From positions 1 to 55,203 of the forward strand of contig JBMYLP010000010.1 of the NCBI GenBank assembly GCA_049596455.1: DNA of 55,203 nucleotides, read 5' to 3'. How positions within the stretch are numbered: the first letter of the stretch is position 1; the number at the start of each line of letters is the position of its first letter. Both the position numbers and the translations under genes were made by a program. This document shows positions 1 through 8,530 of this stretch, in pieces. The stretch is from UBA7446 sp049596455. GTDB lineage: Bacteria; Bacteroidota; Bacteroidia; Flavobacteriales; Flavobacteriaceae. Under the pieces are notes generated by a model. It was not told where the DNA came from. It searched no databases and worked only from the letters and a program-made list of their open reading frames with translations.

Positions 1-1
1 T

Positions 2-1156
2 GCATCTGTGGATTTAGCTTCACTTCAAGACGGTACTGGAACTGACAACCAAAACATTCAAGGTCTTGCGCTGGATGCTGCAACAAACATTTTGACCGTG
101 GGTATTGAAGATGGAACAAGCAGTACCGTAGATTTAAGTGGGTTGGTGGGAACCGACAACCAAAATCTTACTGGAGCTACGCTTTCGGGAACTGTATTAC
201 AACTTGATATTGAAGATGGAAGTCCTGCATCTGTGGATTTAGCTTCACTTCAAGACGGTACTGGAACTGACAACCAAAACCTAAACCTCACAGGTAATAC
301 ACTAAGTATTTCTAATGGCTCTACAACTGTTGACTTGTCTCCATATCTTGATAATTCAGATAATCAAGACCTAAACCTCACAGGAAATACCCTAAGTATT
401 TCTAATGGCTCAACAACTGTTGACTTGTCTCCATACCTAGATGATACAGATAATCAAAACTTGACAGCAGGTCCCAACTCGGGAGAAGTTTCCATTACTG
501 GAGGCAATAGCGTTACCCTTAATGTTAACGATGCTGATAGTGACCCAACTAACGAAATTCAAGATTTAAGCCTAAACACAAAAATCTTAAGCATAACAAA
601 TAATCTAACTGCTACACCGATAAATCTTACCGAAGTTTTGGATTTAGCTGATGCCGCTGATGTTACGATAAATGCCCCTGCCGACAATGAAGTGCTTGCT
701 TTTGAAGGTGGGCTGTGGGTGAATAAGCCTTTAAAAGACTTACAGCGTGTTGATTTAGCGTCAAATTACCCTGCAGCACCAGAAGGAAATCAATTAATAG
801 TTGGTTTACCATCATCTCCTAATTCAAGTAATTTGAGGTTTGTAAATATTGATGAAGTAGATATATTAATTATCGACAATAGTAGTGACAATTCATTTAT
901 TACACTTGAGGATTTAGATGTAAGTCGTAATGGTAAAATTTTAAAAATTGTAGAAAGCGATAACCAAAACCCAAAAATCAAAACCGTTTTAGATATATTC
1001 TATAATCCTTCAAATCCTAACGATGATAATTACTTATTTATTGACATTCAAGAGATAATTTTAGGTGGTGTAGGTGGTTCTGCAAATCGTAGAGAAATAA
1101 AGTATGAATCCGTAGAGCTTTTATGGTATAACGGAATCTGGACCCCCATGCGCTAA
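2..1156 (+). CDS. Repeat-rich surface or tail-fibre-like protein (3' part)
   Basis: The reading frame is open from the first full codon, so the gene starts outside the window; the GTG at 8 is an internal Val codon. Residues 1 to about 160 are tandem repeats of 30 to 38 residues, each with a DNQNL-type start, a short TLSI or LDIEDG strand and a VDLSPYLD or VDLASL end. This periodic pattern suggests a beta-rich fibre. The last ~170 residues are non-repetitive and begin near DNEVLAFEGGLWVN, a phrase resembling stalk-to-tip junctions in tail-fibre-like proteins. No type IX C-terminal sorting domain is recognisable. Function is unknown; adhesion or surface display is inference. The neighbouring T9SS genes are on the opposite strand and a terminator follows directly. 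Confidence 0.75.
   Translation, partial: ASVDLASLQDGTGTDNQNIQGLALDAATNILTVGIEDGTSSTVDLSGLVGTDNQNLTGATLSGTVLQLDIEDGSPASVDLASLQDGTGTDNQNLNLTGNTLSISNGSTTVDLSPYLDNSDNQDLNLTGNTLSISNGSTTVDLSPYLDDTDNQNLTAGPNSGEVSITGGNSVTLNVNDADSDPTNEIQDLSLNTKILSITNNLTATPINLTEVLDLADAADVTINAPADNEVLAFEGGLWVNKPLKDLQRVDLASNYPAAPEGNQLIVGLPSSPNSSNLRFVNIDEVDILIIDNSSDNSFITLEDLDVSRNGKILKIVESDNQNPKIKTVLDIFYNPSNPNDDNYLFIDIQEIILGGVGGSANRREIKYESVELLWYNGIWTPMR
281..460 (+). repeat. 90-bp tandem duplication inside the repeat protein gene
   Basis: Bases 281-370 and 371-460 are two copies of one 90-base (30-codon) unit differing at about eight positions. In addition bases 1-55 recur exactly at 226-280 (offset 225). Such high nucleotide identity points to recent duplication or gene conversion rather than old protein repeats. 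Confidence 0.85.
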
Positions 1157-1161
1157 CAAAA

Positions 1162-1183
1162 AAACCCTGCCAAGGCAGGGTTT
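1162..1183. terminator. Rho-independent terminator, probably bidirectional
   Basis: An inverted repeat AAACCCTGC / GCAGGGTTT surrounds a four-base loop six bases after the stop of the surface protein gene. It is flanked by an A-run on the left and a T-rich stretch on the right, so it can serve both the plus-strand gene and the minus-strand gene ending at 1210. Confidence 0.8.
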
Positions 1184-1209
1184 GATTTTATCAAAATGCT
1201 TAATTTAAA

Positions 1210-1404
1210 TTAAGCAGACTTTACAAACGGAAGTCCAGTACGCTCGTTTTCTACTACTTTTTTTCCAGCTGGTAAATCGCATGCGTTTGAACGCTGATCT
1301 TTAGCGAAGTAATAAATCGTTTGGTTTCTTCCTCCTTTTAGTGTAACATCTTTAGTGTGCAGGTAATACGTTTTACCTTTACTGTTTTGAAATGAGTAAG
1401 CCAT
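1210..1404 (-). CDS. Small conserved hypothetical protein (64 aa)
   Basis: The 64-residue protein is highly polar, with a YSFQNSKGKTYYLH start, a GGRNQTIYYFAK centre and an ERTGLPFVK end. I recognise this as a widespread small conserved family in Bacteroidetes and Cyanobacteria without a known role. It has no signal peptide or membrane segment and a single Cys. It is preceded by an AT-rich 250-base region with a possible promoter and ends at a shared terminator, so it is probably monocistronic. Confidence 0.75.
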   Translation of the reverse strand: MAYSFQNSKGKTYYLHTKDVTLKGGRNQTIYYFAKDQRSNACDLPAGKKVVENERTGLPFVKSA

Positions 1405-1420
1405 AATTATTTAATTTTTA

Positions 1421-1449
1421 TAAAGTTAGTAAAAAAAGTGTACATCCAA
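1421..1449 (-). promoter_or_regulatory. Possible promoter of the 64-aa protein gene
   Basis: On the minus strand TTGG is followed after 17 bases by TAACTTTA, one base from the Bacteroidetes -7 consensus TAnnTTTG, and lies about 17 bases before the ATG at 1404. The spacing is slightly short. The rest of 1450-1656 is AT-rich with nothing else recognised. Confidence 0.35.
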
Positions 1450-1656
1450 CCTGTAAGTCGCATGAAATTGTACCACTTATTAACAAATTATAAAAATTTA
1501 ATGTAAAAGCTACATCAAAAAATAAATCTTCGTCGATAAAAAATCATAAATTATTGATAATCAATGTTTTATATATATTCATTTTTGTTTTACTTAACTA
1601 TAACAAAAACTAGCATTTTCATGCAAAAACTTCGTAATGGATAAAAAATACACGTT

Positions 1657-2703
1657 TTATTTTGGTGATGCACCCAAAAAACGCCTTAGCAGAAGCTCTG
1701 TTATGCTAATTTTGGAGCCATTTAATGCGTTTACAAGTGTAGTTGCAAGATATGGCGCCCAAAGCACACCCCTAGAGCCTAGTCCGTTAATGCACCAAAT
1801 GTTTTTATGCTTTGGGTGAGTTCCAATAATAGGTTTTCTGTCAGACACTGTGGGGCGAAGACCAGCTCCGTGGTGTAGTATATCAATAGGTAAGTCCGTC
1901 AGTTTTCTTAATTGTGCCAGCAACCACGTTTTCCCTTCTGGTGTAGGAAGGTCGCTTTCAAATTCTCGTGCATAGGTAGCGCCCACGCGATACGTATCAT
2001 TACCCAGAGGAACTATAAATACACTCCCCTTCACAATTTGGTCTAGCTCAAGTCCCTTACATAGAATGATAAGCCATTCACCTTTATTTGGGATAATAGG
2101 CAACTTTGAAAACCAAGGGTTCTTAAAAACCCCTACTCCTTCTGCAAAAACTACATGATTAACTTCCCAATCTTTATAGTGTAACATTTCGGATGATACC
2201 TTAAGCGCGGCATAATCAAAAAACTCTTCCACAAAACAACCCTTTTGATTGAGTTCCTGTTGTGCAATAGTGAGTAGCTTGTTCGTATCAACCCAACCCG
2301 TGTGTCGTACAATCCCAACTCCAAAAGGTGCATGTAGGTTAGCATTTGTTTTAAGCTGAATTATTGGTTCCAAATAATGCCTTAAATCAGGATTATCTGA
2401 AGCAACTGTCCAATCATTCTGCTCAGAAACTGATGTCAGCACACGATGAACAGTCATGGGATGAACAGCATCTATATATTTAGGCTGCGAATAGAAAGGA
2501 ATGGCCTGTTCCATAAGCATATTCGCATTCCAAATAGATCGAAATCGTTTTAAAACTACAGGATTGTAAACTCCTGTTGCACTTCTGGAACTGGAGTTTT
2601 TTAACGGGTCAAATACAACAAAAGAAATACCTTGTTTTGATAATGCTTCAGTAAGTGCCCAACCGGCAAGTCCAAAACCTACAATAAGTACATCGCGTTG
2701 CAT
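1657..2703 (-). CDS. FAD-dependent oxidoreductase (DAO family)
   Basis: A 348-residue protein with an N-terminal Rossmann dinucleotide motif (VLIVGFGLAGWALTEAL, Gly-x-Gly-x-x-Gly) and a C-terminal GLGSRGVLWAPY block typical of the D-amino-acid oxidase/glycine oxidase fold, including the second FAD contact near GAGLRPTVSDRKP. It probably oxidises an amine or amino acid, substrate unknown. No signal peptide is seen, so it should be cytoplasmic. I chose the ATG at 2703: the upstream GTG at 2715 lies in the stem of the gldN terminator. The gene starts directly behind that terminator, so it is either read through from gldKLMN or has a hidden promoter. Confidence 0.8.
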   Translation of the reverse strand: MQRDVLIVGFGLAGWALTEALSKQGISFVVFDPLKNSSSRSATGVYNPVVLKRFRSIWNANMLMEQAIPFYSQPKYIDAVHPMTVHRVLTSVSEQNDWTVASDNPDLRHYLEPIIQLKTNANLHAPFGVGIVRHTGWVDTNKLLTIAQQELNQKGCFVEEFFDYAALKVSSEMLHYKDWEVNHVVFAEGVGVFKNPWFSKLPIIPNKGEWLIILCKGLELDQIVKGSVFIVPLGNDTYRVGATYAREFESDLPTPEGKTWLLAQLRKLTDLPIDILHHGAGLRPTVSDRKPIIGTHPKHKNIWCINGLGSRGVLWAPYLATTLVNALNGSKISITELLLRRFLGASPK

Positions 2704-2727
2704 AAAAAAACCCACAGAAGTGGGTTT
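2704..2727 (-). terminator. Terminator of the gldKLMN operon
   Basis: On the minus strand AAACCCAC and GTGGGTTT pair around a TTCT loop (2708-2727) and are followed by a run of seven T (2704-2710). It begins about seven bases after the gldN stop. The T-run ends exactly at the ATG of the next gene (2703), which is unusual. Confidence 0.85.
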
Positions 2728-2733
2728 GAAATT

Positions 2734-3561
2734 TTAGTTTGCCCAAAGGTCTTGCTCAAAGTCCCGGATAACACTCTTCAAACGCTCGGACTCTATCAAC
2801 TGCATAAATGGATCATCCACATACTTATCAATGGAACGATCATTGAAAACATTGTCAATCGCATAGATTCGTGACGTGAAACGTCTTGAGGTGAGCAACT
2901 GGTCAAAAGTTACCCGACTAGCGTTGTTTCTGTTATCAAAAACGAGTTGTTCATGTAAAATAGGACGTAAATCTTTATACCAAAGCCAAAACAAATCAAC
3001 AGGTTCATCATTGTTAAGGTTATTCATGTCTTTTCCCCTTGGCATGATTCCCAATAAGCGGTATCGCATTTCACCAATGCGCTTATCAACATACCAAATT
3101 CCTTTGATTTTATACGACACAATATCCATCGACTTCAAGGGTACTGGCTCTGGTCCCTCACGGTTTTCAAGCCGTCTTACATAGGTGTCTTTGTCAAATT
3201 TTTCCGTAAAGTTTGGATTTGCATCGTTGTAAATATTCTCAACTTCACCTGAAAGAATAGCTTCACGAATGGTACGCCACATAGATCTTCTTTCACTATT
3301 ATAGAGTCCATCTTTTGGAAAAAAAAGGGGGTGATTAAACTTTTCAGATAAATCTATTTCTTCATAGACAATCTTGCTCCACATGATATCTTTATCATCA
3401 ACATAAGGATACTCAAGGTATTTCTTCTTACTTATCGCATCTTTTTGTTCATCAGATAGAACTCCTATTTCATCAGGTTGGTCTGCGTTAAGTACATTTA
3501 CTTGCGCACTTAATACGCCATATCCAAAAAACATTACAACCAATCTAAAATACGTTTTCAT
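2734..3561 (-). CDS. gldN: GldN, type IX secretion/gliding motility protein
   Basis: A 275-residue protein with an N-terminal signal peptide ending near LSAQ, then the characteristic GldN body (YPYVDDKDIMWSKIVYEEIDL, NHPLFFP and, further on, DLFWLWYKDLRPIL). GldN is a periplasmic partner of the GldK ring of the T9SS outer-membrane complex. It is the last gene of gldK-gldL-gldM-gldN; its ATG overlaps the gldM stop by one base (TAATG). Length and motifs fit the family, with no sign of truncation. Confidence 0.95.
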   Translation of the reverse strand: MKTYFRLVVMFFGYGVLSAQVNVLNADQPDEIGVLSDEQKDAISKKKYLEYPYVDDKDIMWSKIVYEEIDLSEKFNHPLFFPKDGLYNSERRSMWRTIREAILSGEVENIYNDANPNFTEKFDKDTYVRRLENREGPEPVPLKSMDIVSYKIKGIWYVDKRIGEMRYRLLGIMPRGKDMNNLNNDEPVDLFWLWYKDLRPILHEQLVFDNRNNASRVTFDQLLTSRRFTSRIYAIDNVFNDRSIDKYVDDPFMQLIESERLKSVIRDFEQDLWAN

Positions 3562-5264
3562 TATTTAATAGTTAAGGCAAAGTCTGTTACTTTGACATTA
3601 TCAATCACTTGTGTTTCGGTGCGCACTTGCGCATCAATATTATAAATAAAAATAATATCCCCCTTTGAAGCATTCTCCAAATAAGACCGAATCACACGAG
3701 AATCGTTAATACGATTAGACTTAATTGGAATAGCTGCGCGACTACCTACTTTGATATTAAAACTCTTAACGGTAACATTAAGATTGTAGTCAAAATCATC
3801 GGGAAACTTAGCTGCAATTGTTCCTGCAGGAACGTATTCGCGAATAATTTCGCCGCTATTGAATTTACCTAATTTACTGCCAAGATCAATAGAGCCTAGG
3901 GCAGCAGGAAGGGGCTTAATGCGAAAATCTTGTCCAGGAGCGTCAATGGTTGCTCCATTAATCTCGCCTGAAACAAAAATGCGCATGCTTTTCCCAACTT
4001 TATCTCCATCGGGAATAGCCAAAAACTTATTTCCCTTACGTCGAATTTTTCCGTTTGTAGCGCGAACACTTAGCTTATTGTTGGGGATGCCTGGAATGGA
4101 AATCGACAAATCGTTTGGTAATCCACGATACACCACTTTCATTTGGTCTGCCGAAATCACGGCGTCGTTTGGTTTGTCAATTACTGAAATCACTTGCGCC
4201 ACATCAACAGATTGCTCCTCATTATTACGCTCAAAGAATAACTTCCCTGTGAGTTTATAAGAACCTGGTGCGGAAAACTTTTTGTTTAGCTGAACGCCTC
4301 CAGCAGCAATAGTAAAATCACGACCTAAAACCAGTGGACGATCATTTAACGACAGCTCTACACGGCTTGGTTTAAAATTTGAATCCTTTTTTCCCATCAC
4401 CACAGATGCATCTACTAGCTCATTGGTATAGTAAGAAGACTTTGAAGATTCCAACAGGGTCTGATATTTGTTCAAACCGCCTTCGTGCGCATTAATAGTG
4501 CTTAAAATATTTTCAAGGATTTTATTCTCTACAAAACGAATATCAGATTGGGTTTTTGTCAGTTTTGAAAGTGATGCAATAAGCGGAAATCCTTCAAAGT
4601 GATAATTTAAATAAGGTACGTATTTTCCATCTCTGTTTAGCACATTTTCAGCATATGCAAAACGCTGATTTAAATCTGAAAGAAAAGAAAAATCAAAATC
4701 GGCATACTCTCCTTCAGGCAATTCTTCTGTTGGCGGATCTTTTTCCAAATCGGCAGCAACAAACGCATCCAAAACGGTTTGGATTTGTGACGGAAAGGAA
4801 GAAAATCTGTCAATAAATTCCTGTCCCTTATCTGTGTACTGGTCTCCAGCAAAAAACAATTCATCTAAATATTGCGACTTATCCATGATTTGGTAATCCA
4901 CTATGGTATCCACAACTCCAGTGGTTTTGTCTTCACGCGCCATTAGGTAACCGTTTTCGCCACTTGCAATTAGTTGCTGCTTGAGTGATTCAATATAAGC
5001 GTAATAATCGTTTGTGACTTTTTGAATTTTGGGCATGTTTTCGGCAGCAACCCTATAGTATTCATTGTTGGCGTTGTTGCTAAACGTTGTATATTTTTCA
5101 TCACTATCCGCAACCAAGTCTTGTGTTGCTTGTGAAATATCGTCATTGATTAAACCTAGCGTGGCCAACACTTCCTTACTTATATTCAACGCCAACATGG
5201 CGATGAATACCAAGTACATCATGTTGATCATCTTTTGCCGGGTATCCTGCTTTGCTCCAGCCAT
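3561..5264 (-). CDS. gldM: GldM, T9SS/gliding motor shaft protein
   Basis: The 567-residue product begins with a short cytoplasmic basic stretch (AGAKQDTRQKM) and one transmembrane helix (about residues 13-33, MINMMYLVFIAMLALNIS), followed by a large periplasmic region. That is the layout of GldM, whose dimer spans the periplasm and with GldL forms the proton-driven motor of T9SS. It is some 50 residues longer than the GldM I know best (about 515). It lies two bases downstream of gldL and overlaps gldN by one base, so the three are translationally linked. Confidence 0.95.
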   Translation of the reverse strand: MAGAKQDTRQKMINMMYLVFIAMLALNISKEVLATLGLINDDISQATQDLVADSDEKYTTFSNNANNEYYRVAAENMPKIQKVTNDYYAYIESLKQQLIASGENGYLMAREDKTTGVVDTIVDYQIMDKSQYLDELFFAGDQYTDKGQEFIDRFSSFPSQIQTVLDAFVAADLEKDPPTEELPEGEYADFDFSFLSDLNQRFAYAENVLNRDGKYVPYLNYHFEGFPLIASLSKLTKTQSDIRFVENKILENILSTINAHEGGLNKYQTLLESSKSSYYTNELVDASVVMGKKDSNFKPSRVELSLNDRPLVLGRDFTIAAGGVQLNKKFSAPGSYKLTGKLFFERNNEEQSVDVAQVISVIDKPNDAVISADQMKVVYRGLPNDLSISIPGIPNNKLSVRATNGKIRRKGNKFLAIPDGDKVGKSMRIFVSGEINGATIDAPGQDFRIKPLPAALGSIDLGSKLGKFNSGEIIREYVPAGTIAAKFPDDFDYNLNVTVKSFNIKVGSRAAIPIKSNRINDSRVIRSYLENASKGDIIFIYNIDAQVRTETQVIDNVKVTDFALTIK

Positions 5265-5266
5265 AA

Positions 5267-5875
5267 CTAGTTTTTCATTGCGCCAAGAATATCTGAATAC
5301 TTGGCATTAAGGTCAGCAATAGTTTGTTTTAGCGTAGTAAGTTCAGACTGAAGGGCATTCATATCATCAACCACTTGCGCATGTGCCGAAGGCTCTGTTG
5401 CCACAGCATCTTTTGTAGCCACATAGGCTTGTGAAAGCTGGGCTAATGCCTCGTTTGTTTGCGAAACATTGACGTTTAAATTTGACATATTTTCTGGCAA
5501 GTCAGAGGGTACTTCTAAGGAACCTGTAGCAGTAACCGCACTGGTAAGGTTTGTCCCAAGTGCTTCAAGTTGTGAAGTTGCATTTTGATATGCTAATTTC
5601 AACGCTTGTGCTTCTTGAGCTACACTAGATAAGTCCGTTACGTCTTCGTCAGAAACAGTTGGGCTACTTTCGCGAAGGGTAACGTATCCTCTTAATCCTG
5701 TGATAGAGAAAATAACAGCCTCTGTTACCAAACCAGCAGTAAGCCACGTGTTGCCAGAGAATATAAATTCACTGTGTGTAATTTTTAATAACGCACCAAT
5801 AATCACTACTGCTGCACCTAGTCCAAAGAGGAGCTCTAAAACATTTTCAGGAATGAGGAATTTATTTTTTTTCAT
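5267..5875 (-). CDS. gldL: GldL, T9SS/gliding motor membrane protein
   Basis: A 202-residue protein with two closely spaced transmembrane helices (about residues 10-30 and 42-60). The second holds an acidic residue (TEAVIFSITG), matching the conserved intramembrane Glu of GldL thought to couple proton flow to movement. The rest is a cytoplasmic, Gln/Ala-rich probable coiled coil (LKQTIADLNAKYSDIL near the end). It sits between gldK (seven bases away) and gldM. Confidence 0.95.
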   Translation of the reverse strand: MKKNKFLIPENVLELLFGLGAAVVIIGALLKITHSEFIFSGNTWLTAGLVTEAVIFSITGLRGYVTLRESSPTVSDEDVTDLSSVAQEAQALKLAYQNATSQLEALGTNLTSAVTATGSLEVPSDLPENMSNLNVNVSQTNEALAQLSQAYVATKDAVATEPSAHAQVVDDMNALQSELTTLKQTIADLNAKYSDILGAMKN

Positions 5876-5882
5876 TTTTAAT

Positions 5883-7337
5883 TTATTGTTGTTGAACGTC
5901 AGATGTGCCTAAGTAATCGCGCACTAGGCGGAAACCTAGATAGCTTCGGGCACTATCGGCGTATTCGTAATCTCGAGATGCAACGCGCAAATAGTACGCT
6001 ACATCTTTCCATGAACCGCCTCGTGTTACTTTTTGAGTATCACTAAAATTATCATAATTCGGATTTACCGTTGTCATAAACTCGTATGTGTCTTTGGTGT
6101 ACGTAGAATTTGTCCATTCAGACACATTCCCCGACATATTATAAAGACCATAATCGTTAGGTTCAAATGAGTCAGCCTCAACAGTGTACAAAGACAAATC
6201 TGCTGCATAATCTCCTCTATGCGGCTTAAAGTTTGCCATAAAGCAGCCTCTATCGTCTGTTAAATATGGACCTCCCCAAGGGTATATGGCAGATTCCAAA
6301 CCACCACGAGCTGCATACTCCCACTCTACTTCCGTGGGCAATCTGAATCTACCTGTTGTGGATTTGCGTTTTTTTCTGCTGCGCAAATAGTCGCTTCTTA
6401 TTTTGGTGCGCCAGTGTGCAAAAGCCCGAGCTTGATGCCAACTAATGCCTACTACTGGATAATTAGCATAGGCACGATGCCAAAAATAGTCGTTATGCAT
6501 GGGCTCATTGTAGCTGTATTCAAAATCTTTAATCCAAACTGTAGTATCAGGATATACCTCGTGAACTTCGTAACGAGCAAAACTAGATCGTGCGCTATCT
6601 GGGTTTGCAACAGCTTGGTTCATGTCAATACTGGCAAATCGATATTTAAATAGCTTGGTGTTTAACGCAGGTTCGCCATTAAACCATTCGCTTTCGGGTA
6701 AATAAACGATTTCTTCAAAGACTCTAGCGTATTCCAAATCTGGATAATCTTCTCGCTCTTTAATAATGTCTACATCTCTATTCAAAGGTAAGTGATAATG
6801 AAATTGATCATCTGGAAGATCCTCAGTTTCGTAATAATTCGAAACATAATCAGAGAAATTTTCTTCTAGATATTGTTGATATCCGCTTTTTTCATCATCG
6901 TTTCCTGCTTCCAAATCGTCAGGATCATAAAGTGGTAAATATTCCAAAATAGGATTGGTGTCTATTTCATCGTCAGAAGTAGGAAATTCAGAAACAGAAA
7001 AGTAACCGCCATTTAGCAAGGCTGCTTTTGCAAGCTCTGTTCTGATAATTGAATCCTTAACCCAATTTACAAATTGCTGATACTCAGCATTTGTTATCTC
7101 GGTTTCATCCATCCAAAACGAACGCAAAGTTGCTGTACGTGTAACATTATCGTTTGCCGCAATAATGTCTTCATCCGAAGATCCCATAATGAACGAGCCC
7201 CCTGGGATAAGCGCCATGCCGTGAGGTTTAGTTTCGTAAAACTTCTTTTGTTTCACGCCAACAAGCTCACCTTGGTTTCTTCTTCCACAACCAATTAAAA
7301 TTAAAGCTGTAAGAAGGATTAGCAGTACCTTTTTCAT
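5883..7337 (-). CDS. gldK: GldK, T9SS outer-membrane ring lipoprotein
   Basis: A 484-residue lipoprotein: a signal peptide with lipobox LIGC (Cys17), then a formylglycine-generating-enzyme-like (sulfatase-modifying factor) fold. Landmarks are MALIPGGSFIMGS near the start, RLPTEVEWEYAARGG in the second half, and a GNVSEW / RGGSW / YLGFRLVR end. GldK uses this fold structurally, forming the ring below the outer membrane with GldN. It is the first gene of gldKLMN. The preceding 56 bases hold a possible -7 box (TATTTTTG at 7380-7387, minus strand), so the operon may have its own promoter. Confidence 0.95.
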   Translation of the reverse strand: MKKVLLILLTALILIGCGRRNQGELVGVKQKKFYETKPHGMALIPGGSFIMGSSDEDIIAANDNVTRTATLRSFWMDETEITNAEYQQFVNWVKDSIIRTELAKAALLNGGYFSVSEFPTSDDEIDTNPILEYLPLYDPDDLEAGNDDEKSGYQQYLEENFSDYVSNYYETEDLPDDQFHYHLPLNRDVDIIKEREDYPDLEYARVFEEIVYLPESEWFNGEPALNTKLFKYRFASIDMNQAVANPDSARSSFARYEVHEVYPDTTVWIKDFEYSYNEPMHNDYFWHRAYANYPVVGISWHQARAFAHWRTKIRSDYLRSRKKRKSTTGRFRLPTEVEWEYAARGGLESAIYPWGGPYLTDDRGCFMANFKPHRGDYAADLSLYTVEADSFEPNDYGLYNMSGNVSEWTNSTYTKDTYEFMTTVNPNYDNFSDTQKVTRGGSWKDVAYYLRVASRDYEYADSARSYLGFRLVRDYLGTSDVQQQ

Positions 7338-7379
7338 TCAATTATTAAAATTTAACACTCTATCTTATAAAGTATTTCC

Positions 7380-7387
7380 CAAAAATA
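7380..7387 (-). promoter_or_regulatory. Possible -7 box before gldK
   Basis: TATTTTTG on the minus strand matches the Bacteroidetes -7 consensus TAnnTTTG and lies 43 bases before the gldK start. No matching -33 TTTG is seen 19 bases upstream, so this is a weak call. Confidence 0.3.
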
Positions 7388-7393
7388 TGGAAT

Positions 7394-8530
7394 TTAATGC
7401 ATACTTCGTTGTACTGATTTCCACCAACGGCTAGGAATTTCACCTTTTTGCGCCATTCGATAGTCTTTTTCAGCACATGGTAATAACGTAGTTTGCCCTT
7501 TATTATTATGTTTCCCTTCTTTAGGAATTTCTATCCACCAACGCTGACTTTTTTCACTACGGAAAAACACTAGTGTTTCTTGCTCTTGGGGAACAACAAA
7601 TTTTGTGCAAGATTCCCTAGTAGAAATCGGATATTCATTTACGCGATAGCAATAGCCTTCTAGCACATACCAAACCATTTGGGCAAGTAATTGATCTGCT
7701 CTAGGGGAAGATGGAATGTCAAACAATCCTAGCACGTTAAGCCTATCACTTAGACCAGCATATCGCATAAGGGTGCACATTTGGGTGCCGTCAAAACCAT
7801 TTGGATTTCCATGTTTAAAATCCAAATCACTTGCTTTAATGACATTAAAATCGACAGACAGAATATCGGTGTCACGCAAAATAGGCTCAGACTCATGAAT
7901 ATCTGCGGTAATTTCTCCTAATCTGTATGCGTCAAAAAACAGCTTTTGCATCAAGTCCAATTCCTCTTGCGACACGTAATAACTCTGATAGCCCAAATTG
8001 GTAAACTGCTTTAAATTATTCGGTTTTTCAGTGATAATTTTTGACATATAGCTGTCATCCGAAACCAAAACTCCAGGGGTACCAAAATCTAACCGAGCGT
8101 CTATTGAAGTAAGGTTGATATAAGTGTCCATTCCGCTCAACGCCCGAAACAAGCCAAGCGTATTTTCCTGTTCTCCGCCAACAACTATAGTTAAAATGTT
8201 GCGTTGATACATCTCTTGTGTTAGTGTTTGCAGCGCAAAAAGGGTATCCTCAGGACTTTCTCCAGCTTTTAGCACACCCAAATCGGCGCAAACAAAATCC
8301 CAATTCCCAAAAAATAGTTGATAAAACTGTTGCCTAAAACTAAAGTGAGAAGGCTCGTCTTTGATTAATCGTGGTTCAAGCGTTACGATAACTATCTTAA
8401 CATCTTTTAAATCAGGAAAGCCGCCTTGCTTCGTGTGGATTCGTAAATTACGACCCATAACTTGTTCTGGTAGCATCAAGTTGTGTGCTAGAAGCTTATC
8501 GTCAATCGGACTTAAAAATTCAAAATCCAC
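7394..8530 (-). CDS. Arginase/ureohydrolase-fold protein, probably not catalytic
   Basis: The 378-residue protein has the order of motifs of the arginase/agmatinase/formimidoylglutamase family, but the two-manganese site is degraded. The usual GGDH is GGEQ (118-121), DAHxD is DARLD (144-148) and SxDxD is SVDFN (225-229), so three of six usual metal ligands are replaced. A C-terminal region of about 100 residues, Trp- and Lys-rich (RWWIEIPKEGK, RWWKSVQRSM), lies beyond the family core. Translation apparently starts at GTG 8530, directly after the topA stop, with no nearby ATG. Its place between topA and gldK suggests a structural or regulatory role near T9SS, which is inference. Automatic annotation would probably call it formimidoylglutamase. 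Confidence 0.75.
   Translation of the reverse strand: MDFEFLSPIDDKLLAHNLMLPEQVMGRNLRIHTKQGGFPDLKDVKIVIVTLEPRLIKDEPSHFSFRQQFYQLFFGNWDFVCADLGVLKAGESPEDTLFALQTLTQEMYQRNILTIVVGGEQENTLGLFRALSGMDTYINLTSIDARLDFGTPGVLVSDDSYMSKIITEKPNNLKQFTNLGYQSYYVSQEELDLMQKLFFDAYRLGEITADIHESEPILRDTDILSVDFNVIKASDLDFKHGNPNGFDGTQMCTLMRYAGLSDRLNVLGLFDIPSSPRADQLLAQMVWYVLEGYCYRVNEYPISTRESCTKFVVPQEQETLVFFRSEKSQRWWIEIPKEGKHNNKGQTTLLPCAEKDYRMAQKGEIPSRWWKSVQRSMH

Noticed and set aside
2704..2715. GTG start at 2715 for the FAD oxidoreductase
   Set aside because: It lies in the stem and T-run of the gldN terminator; ATG 2703 begins right at the conserved sequence.
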